The notes below the pieces were generated by a model that saw nothing but the letters and a program-made list of their open reading frames with translations, did not search any database and was not told the DNA's origin. This document shows, one piece after another, positions 17,777-25,654 of a stretch of 64,000 bases of DNA. The DNA lies in contig NZ_CP147846.1 of assembly GCF_037327425.1 (NCBI RefSeq), positions 4,712,001-4,776,000 on the forward strand, given 5' to 3'. The stretch is from Rhodococcus sovatensis (GTDB taxonomy: Bacteria > Actinomycetota > Actinomycetes > Mycobacteriales > Mycobacteriaceae). Every line of letters starts with the position of its first letter. Positions within the stretch are counted from its first letter, which is position 1. The position numbers and the translations under genes were made by a program.

Positions 17777-19231
17777 GTGCCACTGAAGAACGGTGCAGTC
17801 ATTGCACAGCGCTACCGTCTGTTGCGATTGATCGCGACAGGCGGAATGGGCCAGGTGTGGGAGGCGATGGACAATCGCCTCGACCGCAAGGTCGCAGTCA
17901 AGGTGCTCAAAGCAGAGTTTTCCGAGGACCCGGAGTTCTTGCAGCGGTTCCGTTTCGAGGCTCGTACCACCGCGCAACTCAATCACCCCGGCATCGCAGG
18001 GGTGTACGACTACGGCGAGACGCGCGACGAAGCAGGCGAGTCGCTCGCGTACCTGGTGATGGAACTGGTCAACGGCGAGCCGCTCAACGCTGTGCTCGGA
18101 CGGATCGGACGACTGCCGCTCGGCCACGCTCTCGACATGCTCGAGCAAACTGGCCGGTCGCTTCAGGTTGCGCACTCGGCAGGCGTCGTGCACCGTGACG
18201 TCAAGCCCGGCAACATCCTGATCACTCCCGCCGGTCTGGTGAAGATCACCGACTTCGGCATCGCGAAGGCAGTCGACGCGTCACCGGTGACGAAGACCGG
18301 CATGGTGATGGGCACTGCCCAGTACATTGCTCCCGAGCAGGCACTGGGAGAAGAAGCGACCTCCGCGAGTGACGTGTATTCACTCGGCGTCGTCGGCTAC
18401 GAAGTTCTGTCCGGGACCCGTCCCTTCGTCGGTGACGGCGCGCTTACCGTCGCGATGAAACATGTCCGCGACACACCGGCACCTCTGCCGGCGGATCTCC
18501 CTCCCGGTGTTCGGGAGCTGATAGAGATCACGATGGCGAAGGATCCCGCTGCGCGTTATGCGAACGGCGGTGAGTTCGCCGATGCTGTCGCCGCAGTCCG
18601 TGCCGGCCGCAGACCGCCGGCGCCAGGTACCAGCCGAGGACCCGGCACCGGCAGGGTCATGATGCCCGGAGTGGTCGCGGCCTCAGCACCGAGCAGTACT
18701 CAGATGATGCCGACGTCGCACAATCAGTACACCGGTCCCCGTACGGGCGCCGCCGCGCCCGCGGAGCCGGAACCCACCGGAATGTCGTCGGCGCAGAAGG
18801 CTCTCGCGTGGGGCGGCGCCGGCTTGTTGTTACTTGCCATCCTCATCGGTGGCTTCGTGCTGTTGAACCGCGAAGACGAGACTCCGGCTCCCTTCAGCCC
18901 GGCCACGACGACGCAGCGGACCACGACGACCACCACCACCACCACCGAACCGATCACAACGACAACAGAACCGACGACAACGCGGCCGACGACGACGGAA
19001 CCGACGACAACCACGACGGAACCGACCACAACGACAACAGAACCGACGACGACACAGCCGACCACGACACAGCCGACCACGACGACCACCAACGGCGGGC
19101 TCACCATCCCGCCATTCACCATTCCGGGCCTCCCCGGGACAGGCGGCGGCGGCGAAGAGGAACCGCAGGCCGCCGGAACCCCTTTCGTGGACAAAGACTC
19201 TTCTGGCACTGATCGACAAGGACAGCGATGA
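17777..19231 (+). CDS. pknA: Membrane Ser/Thr protein kinase PknA
   Basis: A 484-residue kinase. The kinase domain (about 10-270) has the Gly loop TGGMGQVWEA, invariant Lys42 in VAVKVLK, catalytic HRDVKPGN (Asp141) and DFG (159-161), with activation-loop threonines before GTAQYIAPEQA. A membrane helix (about 352-374) is followed by an extracellular tail dominated by Thr/Glu/Pro repeats (TTTEPTTT units, about 380-440). It controls growth and cell shape with PknB. The GTG at 17777 has GGGAGGTGAG just upstream; the frame from 17681 overlaps pbpA too far. The stop overlaps pknB by four bases. Confidence 0.96.
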   Translation: MPLKNGAVIAQRYRLLRLIATGGMGQVWEAMDNRLDRKVAVKVLKAEFSEDPEFLQRFRFEARTTAQLNHPGIAGVYDYGETRDEAGESLAYLVMELVNGEPLNAVLGRIGRLPLGHALDMLEQTGRSLQVAHSAGVVHRDVKPGNILITPAGLVKITDFGIAKAVDASPVTKTGMVMGTAQYIAPEQALGEEATSASDVYSLGVVGYEVLSGTRPFVGDGALTVAMKHVRDTPAPLPADLPPGVRELIEITMAKDPAARYANGGEFADAVAAVRAGRRPPAPGTSRGPGTGRVMMPGVVAASAPSSTQMMPTSHNQYTGPRTGAAAPAEPEPTGMSSAQKALAWGGAGLLLLAILIGGFVLLNREDETPAPFSPATTTQRTTTTTTTTTEPITTTTEPTTTRPTTTEPTTTTTEPTTTTTEPTTTQPTTTQPTTTTTNGGLTIPPFTIPGLPGTGGGGEEEPQAAGTPFVDKDSSGTDRQGQR

Positions 19232-21159
19232 CGACTCCCCGCAACCTCTCGTCCCGCTACGAGTTGGGCGAGATTCTCGGATTCGGTGGCATGTCCGAGG
19301 TCCACCTGGCACGCGACAACCGACTCGACCGCGACGTGGCAATCAAGGTGCTTCGCGCAGACCTTGCGCGCGACCCGACGTTCTATCTGCGTTTCCGCCG
19401 TGAGGCGCAGAATGCGGCAGCACTCAACCACCCCGCCATCGTCGCTGTGTACGACACCGGCGAGGCCGAGACCGAAGCCGGTCCGTTGCCGTTCATCGTC
19501 ATGGAATACGTCGAGGGCAGCACGCTGCGTGACATCGTCCGAGGCGAAGGCCCTATGGCGCCGCGCCATGCGATGGAGGTCATCGCCGATGTGTGTGCGG
19601 CACTCGACTTCTCGCACCGCAACGGAATCGTCCACCGTGACGTCAAACCCGCGAATGTGATGATCAACAACGCGGGCGCAGTCAAGGTCATGGACTTCGG
19701 CATCGCCAGGGCCATTGCCGACAGCTCGAGTCCCATGACGCAGACCGCAGCCGTCATCGGCACCGCCCAGTACCTCTCCCCGGAGCAAGCCCGAGGCGAG
19801 CAGGTCGACGCCCGCTCCGACGTCTATTCTCTCGGCTGCGTCCTGTTCGAGGTACTGACCGGGGAACCTCCGTTCAAGGGCGACTCTCCCGTCGCCGTGG
19901 CCTACCAGCACGTGCGCGAAGATCCCGAGCTACCGTCGCGCGTCAATGCAGACGTGCCTCGCGAACTGGACTCGATCATCCTCAAGGCGATGGCCAAGAA
20001 CCCAGCGAACCGGTATCAGTCCGCTGCCGAGATGCGCACCGACCTGGTCCGCGTGCTCGGCGGCCAACGTCCGAGCGCGCCGACGGTCATGAACGACGAG
20101 GATCGCACCACGATCCTCGGCTCGATGGATGCGCGGGCTCCACTTCCACGCTCGTCCACCGCGTCGGAGCCTGCGAGCACGGCCAGCGGCCGACACGCAG
20201 GTGTCGACGACGAAGGTCCCCGACACAGGGGCGTCCGAATCGCACTGCTGTCGCTTGCTGCAGTCGTGGTCGTCGCAATCATCGGCGGGTTCCTGTGGTC
20301 TCTCGGCCCCGGCTCGTCCCCGGCTCGCGTCGCCATTCCCGACGTGACCGGTCTGTCGGCATCGGACGCCCAGGCACGACTCGCGGAAGCAGACCTCCGG
20401 TTCGACATCGAGGAGAAGGCCGACGCGACAGTTCCCCCCGGCGCCGTGATTGCCACGAGGCCGGGGGCGGGTGCCGAGGTCGACACCAAGAGCGCAGTCA
20501 ACCTGGACGTGTCCAGCGGTCCGGAACAGGTCCAGGTCCCGCAGCTCGCAGGCAAGACCCAGCAGCAGGCCGCACAAGCACTGTCGGCGCTGGGACTGGA
20601 ACTCGACGGCGCCGTCGCTCGGGCAGCATCCACGCCGGAGAATCTGGACAAGGTCGTCGAGCAGAATCCGTCTTCGGGCGTCGGGATCACCGTCGGATCG
20701 TCGGTGAAGATCACCCTGGGCAGCGGACCTGCGCAGGTGCGAGTCCCCAACGTCGTCGGGCAGCAGGTCGAGGTGGCGCAGCCCAACGTCGAGGGGGCAG
20801 GTTTCCAGGTGAAAGTCGAGAACATCGACTCGAGCCAGCCGCTCGGCGAGGTCGTCTCGACCAGCCCCGCCGGTGGATCCAACGCAGTCGCAGGTGACAC
20901 CGTCACGTTGCGCGTGTCCAATGGCGACAAGATCCCCATGCCGGATCTACTGGGGCTGACCGCGGCACAGGCAAAGACCGCTCTCGAGGCGGCAGGCTGG
21001 ACCGGCTCGGCGACGAGCATCATCACGTCGCAGGAGAGCACTCTCGATCCGACCATGGTCAACCGCGTGGTGAATCAAGCCGAACCCGCTGGATCGGAGA
21101 TCACCAAGTCACAGACGGTGAACATCAGCCTCGGTGTTCTGGGGATACCCGGCAGGTAG
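19228..21159 (+). CDS. pknB: Ser/Thr protein kinase PknB with four PASTA domains
   Basis: The 643-residue master kinase of cell-wall growth. The kinase domain (about 11-275) has Lys40 in VAIKVL, HRDVKPAN (Asp138), DFG (156-158) and activation-loop Thr171/Thr173 in PMTQTAAVIGTAQY, the same positions used for autophosphorylation in M. tuberculosis PknB. A membrane helix lies at about 332-354. Four PASTA repeats (about 365-640) should sense muropeptides or lipid II. ATGA overlap with pknA. Its known substrates CwlM, MurJ tail, PbpA and CrgA are all encoded in this window. It converges with trpG with two bases between stop codons. Confidence 0.97.
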   Translation: MTTPRNLSSRYELGEILGFGGMSEVHLARDNRLDRDVAIKVLRADLARDPTFYLRFRREAQNAAALNHPAIVAVYDTGEAETEAGPLPFIVMEYVEGSTLRDIVRGEGPMAPRHAMEVIADVCAALDFSHRNGIVHRDVKPANVMINNAGAVKVMDFGIARAIADSSSPMTQTAAVIGTAQYLSPEQARGEQVDARSDVYSLGCVLFEVLTGEPPFKGDSPVAVAYQHVREDPELPSRVNADVPRELDSIILKAMAKNPANRYQSAAEMRTDLVRVLGGQRPSAPTVMNDEDRTTILGSMDARAPLPRSSTASEPASTASGRHAGVDDEGPRHRGVRIALLSLAAVVVVAIIGGFLWSLGPGSSPARVAIPDVTGLSASDAQARLAEADLRFDIEEKADATVPPGAVIATRPGAGAEVDTKSAVNLDVSSGPEQVQVPQLAGKTQQQAAQALSALGLELDGAVARAASTPENLDKVVEQNPSSGVGITVGSSVKITLGSGPAQVRVPNVVGQQVEVAQPNVEGAGFQVKVENIDSSQPLGEVVSTSPAGGSNAVAGDTVTLRVSNGDKIPMPDLLGLTAAQAKTALEAAGWTGSATSIITSQESTLDPTMVNRVVNQAEPAGSEITKSQTVNISLGVLGIPGR

Positions 21160-21161
21160 CG

Positions 21162-21803
21162 CTAGCGGAACGCGAGCGCTACCTGCGCCTCGAGCTGACC
21201 GATCAAGGCGTCGTCCGATTCTGCACCGCAGATCGACAACCAGTTCGCCAGCATCCGATGCCCGCCTTCGGTGAGGATCGACTCGGGGTGGAATTGGACA
21301 CCATGGATCGGCAGCTCTCGATGGCGCATCGCCATCACCAGACCTGATTCGGTTCGTCCGGTGACTTCCAGTTCTTCGGGGATCGTGTCCTCGAGGACCG
21401 TCAACGAGTGATAGCGGGTGGCCGTGAATGGCTGCGGCAGGCCCTCGAGTACACCCACACCGATGTGGTGGACCGAACTGGTCTTTCCGTGCAGGAGCTC
21501 CGGGGCGCGATCGACCGTCGCTCCGAAGGCAGCTCCGATCGCTTGGTGTCCCAAGCACACTCCGAGCAGCGGAGTCCTCGCGGTCGCCGCTGCGGTCACC
21601 AGGTCCATCGTCGCGCCTGCTCGATGCGGGGTACCGGGGCCGGGGCTCAGCAGAATGCCGTCGAACTCGCGGGCGACCGCATCCCTGTCGTCGAGGCGTG
21701 GATCGTCGTTTCGCCAGACGGTCGCGTCCACACCGAGTTGGCCGAGGTACTGGACCAGATTGAAGACGAAGCTGTCGTAGTTGTCGACGACCATGATGCG
21801 CAT
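21162..21803 (-). CDS. trpG: Glutamine amidotransferase (anthranilate / aminodeoxychorismate synthase component II)
   Basis: A 213-residue class I glutamine amidotransferase supplying ammonia to anthranilate synthase or aminodeoxychorismate synthase. The family start MVVDNYDSFVFNLVQYL is seen just after the ATG at 21803. The oxyanion motif SPGPG (53-57), nucleophile Cys83 in GVCLGHQ, and His172/Glu174 in FHPES complete the triad. Single-enzyme actinobacteria often use it for both tryptophan and folate; no trpE or pabB lies nearby to decide. It follows the DUF881 gene by 38 bases, probably in one transcript. Confidence 0.92.
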   Translation of the reverse strand: MRIMVVDNYDSFVFNLVQYLGQLGVDATVWRNDDPRLDDRDAVAREFDGILLSPGPGTPHRAGATMDLVTAAATARTPLLGVCLGHQAIGAAFGATVDRAPELLHGKTSSVHHIGVGVLEGLPQPFTATRYHSLTVLEDTIPEELEVTGRTESGLVMAMRHRELPIHGVQFHPESILTEGGHRMLANWLSICGAESDDALIGQLEAQVALAFR

Positions 21804-21841
21804 AGTGCCAGCGTAAGGCAGTGGCCCCGTCGACCGACAGT

Positions 21842-22594
21842 TCACCCTGGCTGGGCGTACTGCATCCGGATCGACCCGTCGTACGCCGGAACGTCCACTT
21901 GCTCGGATGCGTCCGCGGTATAGCCGAGGCCGTACCGCAACGCGTACTGACGAAATACCGTGACGCCCGGCTCCCGGTCGAGGGATGCCGTCAGCTCGGT
22001 CGGATCCCCGATCGCTGTCACCACGTACGGCGGGCTGTACGTGCGGCCACCCAACAGCAGGGTGTTTCCGATGCACCTAGGAGCAACTCGACTTGCGATT
22101 CGTTGATCCTGCATCGCAATCGCAGTCGCACCGCCTGCCCACAGGGCATTGAGGACGCTCTGTACGTCCTGTTGATGTACGACGAGATCATCGGGCGACG
22201 CGTCCGATGCGTAGCGCCCGTCCGGACCTCTCGGGGCATCCGTCATCGTCACGACGACGCCCGGTCCCGACTCGGCCGTCATACCCGCGGGGGCCGTCAG
22301 CGGTCGAGTCTGCGCCAGCGCGTCGCCGACGTCGGCGTCGACCGTGCCCGCAGTGTTTCGAAGTTCGTCGACCCGCTCGGCTAGGTCGTCACGGATCGTC
22401 TCGGCATCATCGGCACTGACCTGCGCGGACCGCACCAGAGAAGACAGTCTCGTCGTGTCACTACGGCGAATCTCGTCGCCGTGCGAGAACTGCCTCGTCG
22501 TAGCCAGGAGCATCCCGACAACGAGGCACACCACCACTGTGAGTACCTGCCACACCAAGGATGTCGTCCTCGTGTGCCGATCGTCCGAGGGCAT
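21842..22594 (-). CDS. DUF881 family membrane protein
   Basis: A 250-residue protein, counterpart of mycobacterial Rv0012. It has one N-terminal membrane helix (about 13-33, SLVWQVLTVVVCLVVGMLL), a coiled-coil-like charged region (about 40-90) and a globular extracytoplasmic DUF881 domain with GPGVVVTMTDAP and DLVVHQQDVQSVLNALW. The ATG at 22594 has GGAGGAG five bases upstream; the longer frame to 22660 has no such site. DUF881 proteins occur near division genes in Gram-positive bacteria, and here it is divergent from crgA. Molecular role unknown. Confidence 0.85.
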   Translation of the reverse strand: MPSDDRHTRTTSLVWQVLTVVVCLVVGMLLATTRQFSHGDEIRRSDTTRLSSLVRSAQVSADDAETIRDDLAERVDELRNTAGTVDADVGDALAQTRPLTAPAGMTAESGPGVVVTMTDAPRGPDGRYASDASPDDLVVHQQDVQSVLNALWAGGATAIAMQDQRIASRVAPRCIGNTLLLGGRTYSPPYVVTAIGDPTELTASLDREPGVTVFRQYALRYGLGYTADASEQVDVPAYDGSIRMQYAQPG

Positions 22595-22748
22595 GTACTC
22601 CTCCGGTGCTCTCACCCGCGTTTCCGCTGAGCTAGCGTGTACAGGGCATGTGCTCAACATTGGGCATGTGTCAACACCAGACGCTACCTGCTCCAGCCGC
22701 GGGGCGATGCGAGGGTTGGATCGGCGGCTGGGCCGTACACAGGCCTAG

Positions 22749-22771
22749 TTGTCCACAACCTTCTATCCACA
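22749..22771 (+). promoter_or_regulatory. DnaA-box pair upstream of crgA
   Basis: TTGTCCACA (22749-22757), the common actinobacterial DnaA box, is followed five bases later by CTATCCACA (22763-22771, one mismatch to TTATCCACA). They lie about 80 bases before crgA and could tie its expression to DnaA. Confidence 0.55.
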
Positions 22772-22846
22772 GGCGAGGTACCGGGTACGAGAGTGTTACT
22801 GCACGAACGACGGCGTTGATGCAGCAACGACAGAGAAGGGGAAAGC

Positions 22847-23110
22847 ATGCCGAAGTCGAAGGTTCGCAAGAAGAAGGACTACGTGATCGCACCGGGGACG
22901 CGCACTCCCGGTTCGGTCAAGGCAGGTCCGTCCAGTCCGTTCTACGTGGCAGTGATGTTGGGATTCATGCTGCTCGGGCTGCTGTGGCTGCTCGTGTACT
23001 ACCTGGCGGCAGAGAACATCTCTTGGATGAACAGCCTCGGAGCATGGAACTTCTTGATCGGTTTCGGATTCATGGTGGTCGGCCTCGTCATGACCATGCG
23101 GTGGCGTTGA
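22847..23110 (+). CDS. crgA: Cell division protein CrgA
   Basis: An 87-residue membrane protein of the CrgA family. A basic cytoplasmic N-terminus (MPKSKVRKKKDYV) is followed by two membrane helices (about 32-54 and 66-84) with the conserved short loop NISWMNSLGAWN between them. CrgA is a divisome scaffold that binds FtsZ, FtsQ, FtsI and CwsA in mycobacteria. Start ATG with GAAGGGGAAAGC upstream. Full length for the family. Divergent from the DUF881 gene across a 252-bp gap that contains two DnaA boxes. Confidence 0.95.
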   Translation: MPKSKVRKKKDYVIAPGTRTPGSVKAGPSSPFYVAVMLGFMLLGLLWLLVYYLAAENISWMNSLGAWNFLIGFGFMVVGLVMTMRWR

Positions 23111-23176
23111 TCACCCGGTGTCGTTGATCGAACAGTCTCGAGTCGAGCTACTTACACGCGTGTTATTCATCCCCAA

Positions 23177-23228
23177 TGTGGATAAAGCCTGTGGATAACT
23201 TATCCGACGATCCACAGGGTGTGGATGA
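23177..23228 (+). promoter_or_regulatory. DnaA-box cluster upstream of / in the PH-like gene
   Basis: Two perfect DnaA boxes TGTGGATAA (23177-23185 and 23190-23198) are followed by TTATCC (23200), GATCCACAG (23209-23217) and TGTGGATGA (23220-23228), all in 52 bases. This density resembles the oriC flanks, yet it is 20 kb from dnaN. Confidence 0.7.
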
Positions 23229-23661
23229 ACAGCGGTGGGCGACGCCGATGCCGGCCGTATTCGCACTTGCCTTCGGCGGATTTGCACTGGTCATCGCTGC
23301 GATATTGACGGATACGGATCCCGCCGGCCGGTTCTTGGTGACCGTGGCGGCCCTCGGCCTGTGGATAATTGCCGGTCTCGCGGCCTACCAGCGGCCACGT
23401 CTGTGGATGAACGACAGCACAGTGTCGATGAAACGACTCACCGGCGTGCAGACGTACCGACGCGAGGAGATCGTACGAATCAAGACGGTGAAGTACCCCC
23501 GCCTCGGACGGCGCGTACCGATGCTGGAGATGGACGTGCGCCGCGCTGGGGAAGACGACGACCGATTGGTCATCTTCGGCAGGTGGGATCTGGGGACGAA
23601 CCCCCAGGACGTCTACGATGCCCTCGAACGCGGCGGGTTCGTGCCCGAAGCGTCACAGTGA
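23221..23661 (+). CDS. PH-like (bPH_6-type) small membrane protein
   Basis: A protein of about 146 residues matching mycobacterial Rv0010c in position and layout. Two adjacent hydrophobic helices (about 9-30 and 38-58) are followed by a soluble C-terminal domain resembling bacterial PH domains (RPRLWMNDSTVSMKRL, then LEMDVRRAGEDDDRLVIFGRWDLGTNP). The frame opens at an ATG at 23176, but those first codons are made of DnaA boxes. The GTG at 23221 gives an N-terminus that lines up better with the mycobacterial protein as I recall it, so it is used here; the start is uncertain. Function unknown. Convergent with the rhomboid gene, 15 bases apart. Confidence 0.75.
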   Translation: MDEQRWATPMPAVFALAFGGFALVIAAILTDTDPAGRFLVTVAALGLWIIAGLAAYQRPRLWMNDSTVSMKRLTGVQTYRREEIVRIKTVKYPRLGRRVPMLEMDVRRAGEDDDRLVIFGRWDLGTNPQDVYDALERGGFVPEASQ

Positions 23662-23676
23662 CCAGTTGTGAGTGAG

Positions 23677-24582
23677 CTACAGACCCATCAGAGACCGTAG
23701 GTCCAGAACTCGCACGCCGATGATGACCACAGCGAGCGCGGCAACTCCGGCCACGGCGATCCAACCCATCCGCCCCTGTGAGGACCCAGTCTTGTTGGGC
23801 AGAAAGAGGATGCCGGCAGTGGCAGCGGCTCCCGCCACAAGTCCACCCACGTGACCCCACAGTGAGATGCCGGGGATCGAGATGCTGATGACGATGTTCA
23901 GTCCGATCACGACGAGGACCGGCGTCGGACTTCGCTTCAGCTTGAGAAGAATGACCGCTTGCGCACCGAGTAGTCCGAAGATCGCTCCCGACGCACCTGC
24001 GGTAAGACTGATCGGCGCTTCGAGGACCATCACCGACGCACTGCCACCGAGAAGTGACACCGCGTAGACGGCGACGTACCGCGCGCGCCCCAGAATGGCC
24101 TCGACGTCTCTGCCGATGATGTAGAGGGCGAACATGTTGACCAGCAGATGTATCGGCCCAATATGCAGGAATCCGCTACCGAGAATTCGCTCGACATCGC
24201 CGGTTGCCACGGCCGGTGGGAACAGGGCCCAGGCGTCGAACAGGGACGAGTCTCCGGTGTTGTCCAACAGACTGCGGGACTGGAGCGCCGTCACCGCGAA
24301 CGCCAGCACGTTCAACCCCATCAGGATGTACGTGACGCGGCCGTACGCGGCACCCATCGGTGCACCGGCCACTGTTCGTGCCCGACGCACCGACGCGTTG
24401 CCTGCGCGAACGCAGTCGACGCAGTGTTGGCCGACTGCAGCGGGCCGTAGGCACTCCGGACACGCCGGTCTGCCACATCTCGAACATGCGAGACCGGTGG
24501 GACGCTCGGGGTGTCGGACACACCTCGACTGAGGTGGGGTGGGCTCGTTGCCGTGCGCGCCACCCCAGCCGGGGTTCGTCAT
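23677..24582 (-). CDS. Rhomboid family intramembrane serine protease with N-terminal zinc ribbon
   Basis: A 301-residue protein. The N-terminus (about 20-58) has four CxxC/CxxH-type pairs (C21xxH24, C33xxC36, C41xxC44, H53/C54xxC57), a B-box-like zinc-binding segment common in actinobacterial rhomboids. Six membrane helices follow, with the family markers: FLHIGPIHLLVNM loop, catalytic Ser198 in GASG and His244 in the last core helix (WGHVGG). It should cleave membrane-anchored substrates; none is identifiable. Start ATG with GGAGG about 12 bases upstream. It lies downstream of ppiA on the same strand with a 47-base gap and may be co-transcribed. Confidence 0.92.
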   Translation of the reverse strand: MTNPGWGGAHGNEPTPPQSRCVRHPERPTGLACSRCGRPACPECLRPAAVGQHCVDCVRAGNASVRRARTVAGAPMGAAYGRVTYILMGLNVLAFAVTALQSRSLLDNTGDSSLFDAWALFPPAVATGDVERILGSGFLHIGPIHLLVNMFALYIIGRDVEAILGRARYVAVYAVSLLGGSASVMVLEAPISLTAGASGAIFGLLGAQAVILLKLKRSPTPVLVVIGLNIVISISIPGISLWGHVGGLVAGAAATAGILFLPNKTGSSQGRMGWIAVAGVAALAVVIIGVRVLDLRSLMGL

Positions 24583-24629
24583 CGTCTTTCAGTCCTCCGC
24601 GTACAGGTATCTACAGCAGGTTGGTCGAT

Positions 24630-25157
24630 TCAGGCCAGGGTGATGCTGTTGATGACAACCTCGTCGACGGGACGGTCGCCACGTCCAACGGGGGTACCGG
24701 AGATGGCGTCGACGACCTTCTTCGAAGCGTCGTCGGTCACCTCGCCGAAGATGGTGTGCTTGCGGTTCAGGTGCGGCGTCTTGCCGGTGGTGATGAAGAA
24801 CTGCGAACCGTTGGTTCCCGGGCCGGCGTTGGCCATGGCCAGCAGGTACGGGCGGTCGAAGGAAAGCTCCGGGTGGAATTCGTCGCCGAACTTGTAGCCC
24901 GGTCCGCCGCTGCCGGTTCCGGTCGGGTCGCCGCCCTGGATCATGAAGCCGTCGATGACGCGGTGGAAGACGGCGCCGTCGTAGAACGGTCCGGTCTTTC
25001 CGCCCGAGGCGTTGGTGGTCGAGTAGTCCTTCGTGCCGTCAGCGAGACCGGTGAAGTTCTCGACCGTCTTCGGCGCGTGGTTGCCGAACAGTTCGATGAT
25101 GATGTCGCCGCGGTTTGTGTGCAGCGTTGCCGTCGATGTCTTGTTTGGTGAAGTCAC
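24630..25157 (-). CDS. ppiA: Cytoplasmic peptidyl-prolyl cis-trans isomerase (cyclophilin A)
   Basis: A cyclophilin of about 175 residues that isomerises X-Pro bonds during folding. Core motifs are complete: FHRVIDGFMIQGGDPTGTG with the catalytic Arg, NGSQFFITTG, and GEVTDDASKKVVD. The frame extends upstream to 25205, but the GTG at 25157 gives an N-terminus like that of actinobacterial PpiA; a ribosome site (GGTGGG) lies very close to it, so the start is not certain. Same locus as Rv0009. Divergent from the small CwsA-like gene. Confidence 0.92.
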   Translation of the reverse strand: MTSPNKTSTATLHTNRGDIIIELFGNHAPKTVENFTGLADGTKDYSTTNASGGKTGPFYDGAVFHRVIDGFMIQGGDPTGTGSGGPGYKFGDEFHPELSFDRPYLLAMANAGPGTNGSQFFITTGKTPHLNRKHTIFGEVTDDASKKVVDAISGTPVGRGDRPVDEVVINSITLA

Positions 25158-25234
25158 CCCACCATCGTGCCATTGACAGGCACTGGCCGAAACGGTGACG
25201 GTCATTCACACCCACGTTGTGGAACAGTGGGGGC

Positions 25235-25648
25235 ATGACGAGCACATCGAAGTCTGAGCACTTCCGGGGCGTCGCAGCGAGCACCGGCGGAAATCTGATC
25301 AAGGCAGCGAAGATCTTCGGGACCGGATCCGCTGGGGTCGGCCTACAGCTCGCCACGCGCGGATACGCGCTGGCACGGCGTGAAGCTGATCGTCGCAAGA
25401 CTCATCGTGCGCTGGCGACCTCCGCGCCGCGTGCCACCAACACAACGCGCGGATCGCTCTTGAGCACGAAGACGAGAAAATTCGTGGTGTTCGGCTCGCT
25501 CTTCGGTGCGGCAGCGGGCATCGCAATTTTGGTCTCCAAACGCCGGAACACGTTCGTCGAGCCGGCCGACGCGCCGCCGAGCCTGGAGGACTACGAGGAG
25601 ACTCCGACGCCGGTCAACGGGTCCTCGGCCCACGCAGCGCGAAAGTAG
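25235..25648 (+). CDS. Small single-pass membrane protein, CwsA-like
   Basis: A 137-residue protein at the position of mycobacterial cwsA (Rv0008c), next to ppiA. A basic N-terminal region containing GSAGVGLQLATRGYALARREADRR, then one membrane helix (about 83-101, FVVFGSLFGAAAGIAILV), then an acidic Pro-rich tail. CwsA has the same layout and a similar GVGLGLQ segment, and it binds CrgA and Wag31 to keep cell shape. The match is by context and weak sequence similarity, so I leave the symbol empty. Start ATG preceded by GTGGGGG. Convergent with the DUF1023 gene, six bases apart. Confidence 0.65.
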   Translation: MTSTSKSEHFRGVAASTGGNLIKAAKIFGTGSAGVGLQLATRGYALARREADRRKTHRALATSAPRATNTTRGSLLSTKTRKFVVFGSLFGAAAGIAILVSKRRNTFVEPADAPPSLEDYEETPTPVNGSSAHAARK

Positions 25649-25654
25649 CAACAG

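Noticed and set aside
18900..19090. ACGACAACAGAACC-type repeats, considered as a CRISPR-like or mobile repeat
   Set aside because: They are in-frame Thr/Glu/Pro codons of the PknA extracellular linker. No CRISPR array, insertion sequence or prophage gene was seen anywhere in the window.
18724..19911. Minus-strand frame of 395 codons across pknA and pknB
   Set aside because: Opposite strand of the Thr-rich PknA tail and the PknB kinase domain; its Val-rich repeats are the complement of the ACC/ACG threonine codons.
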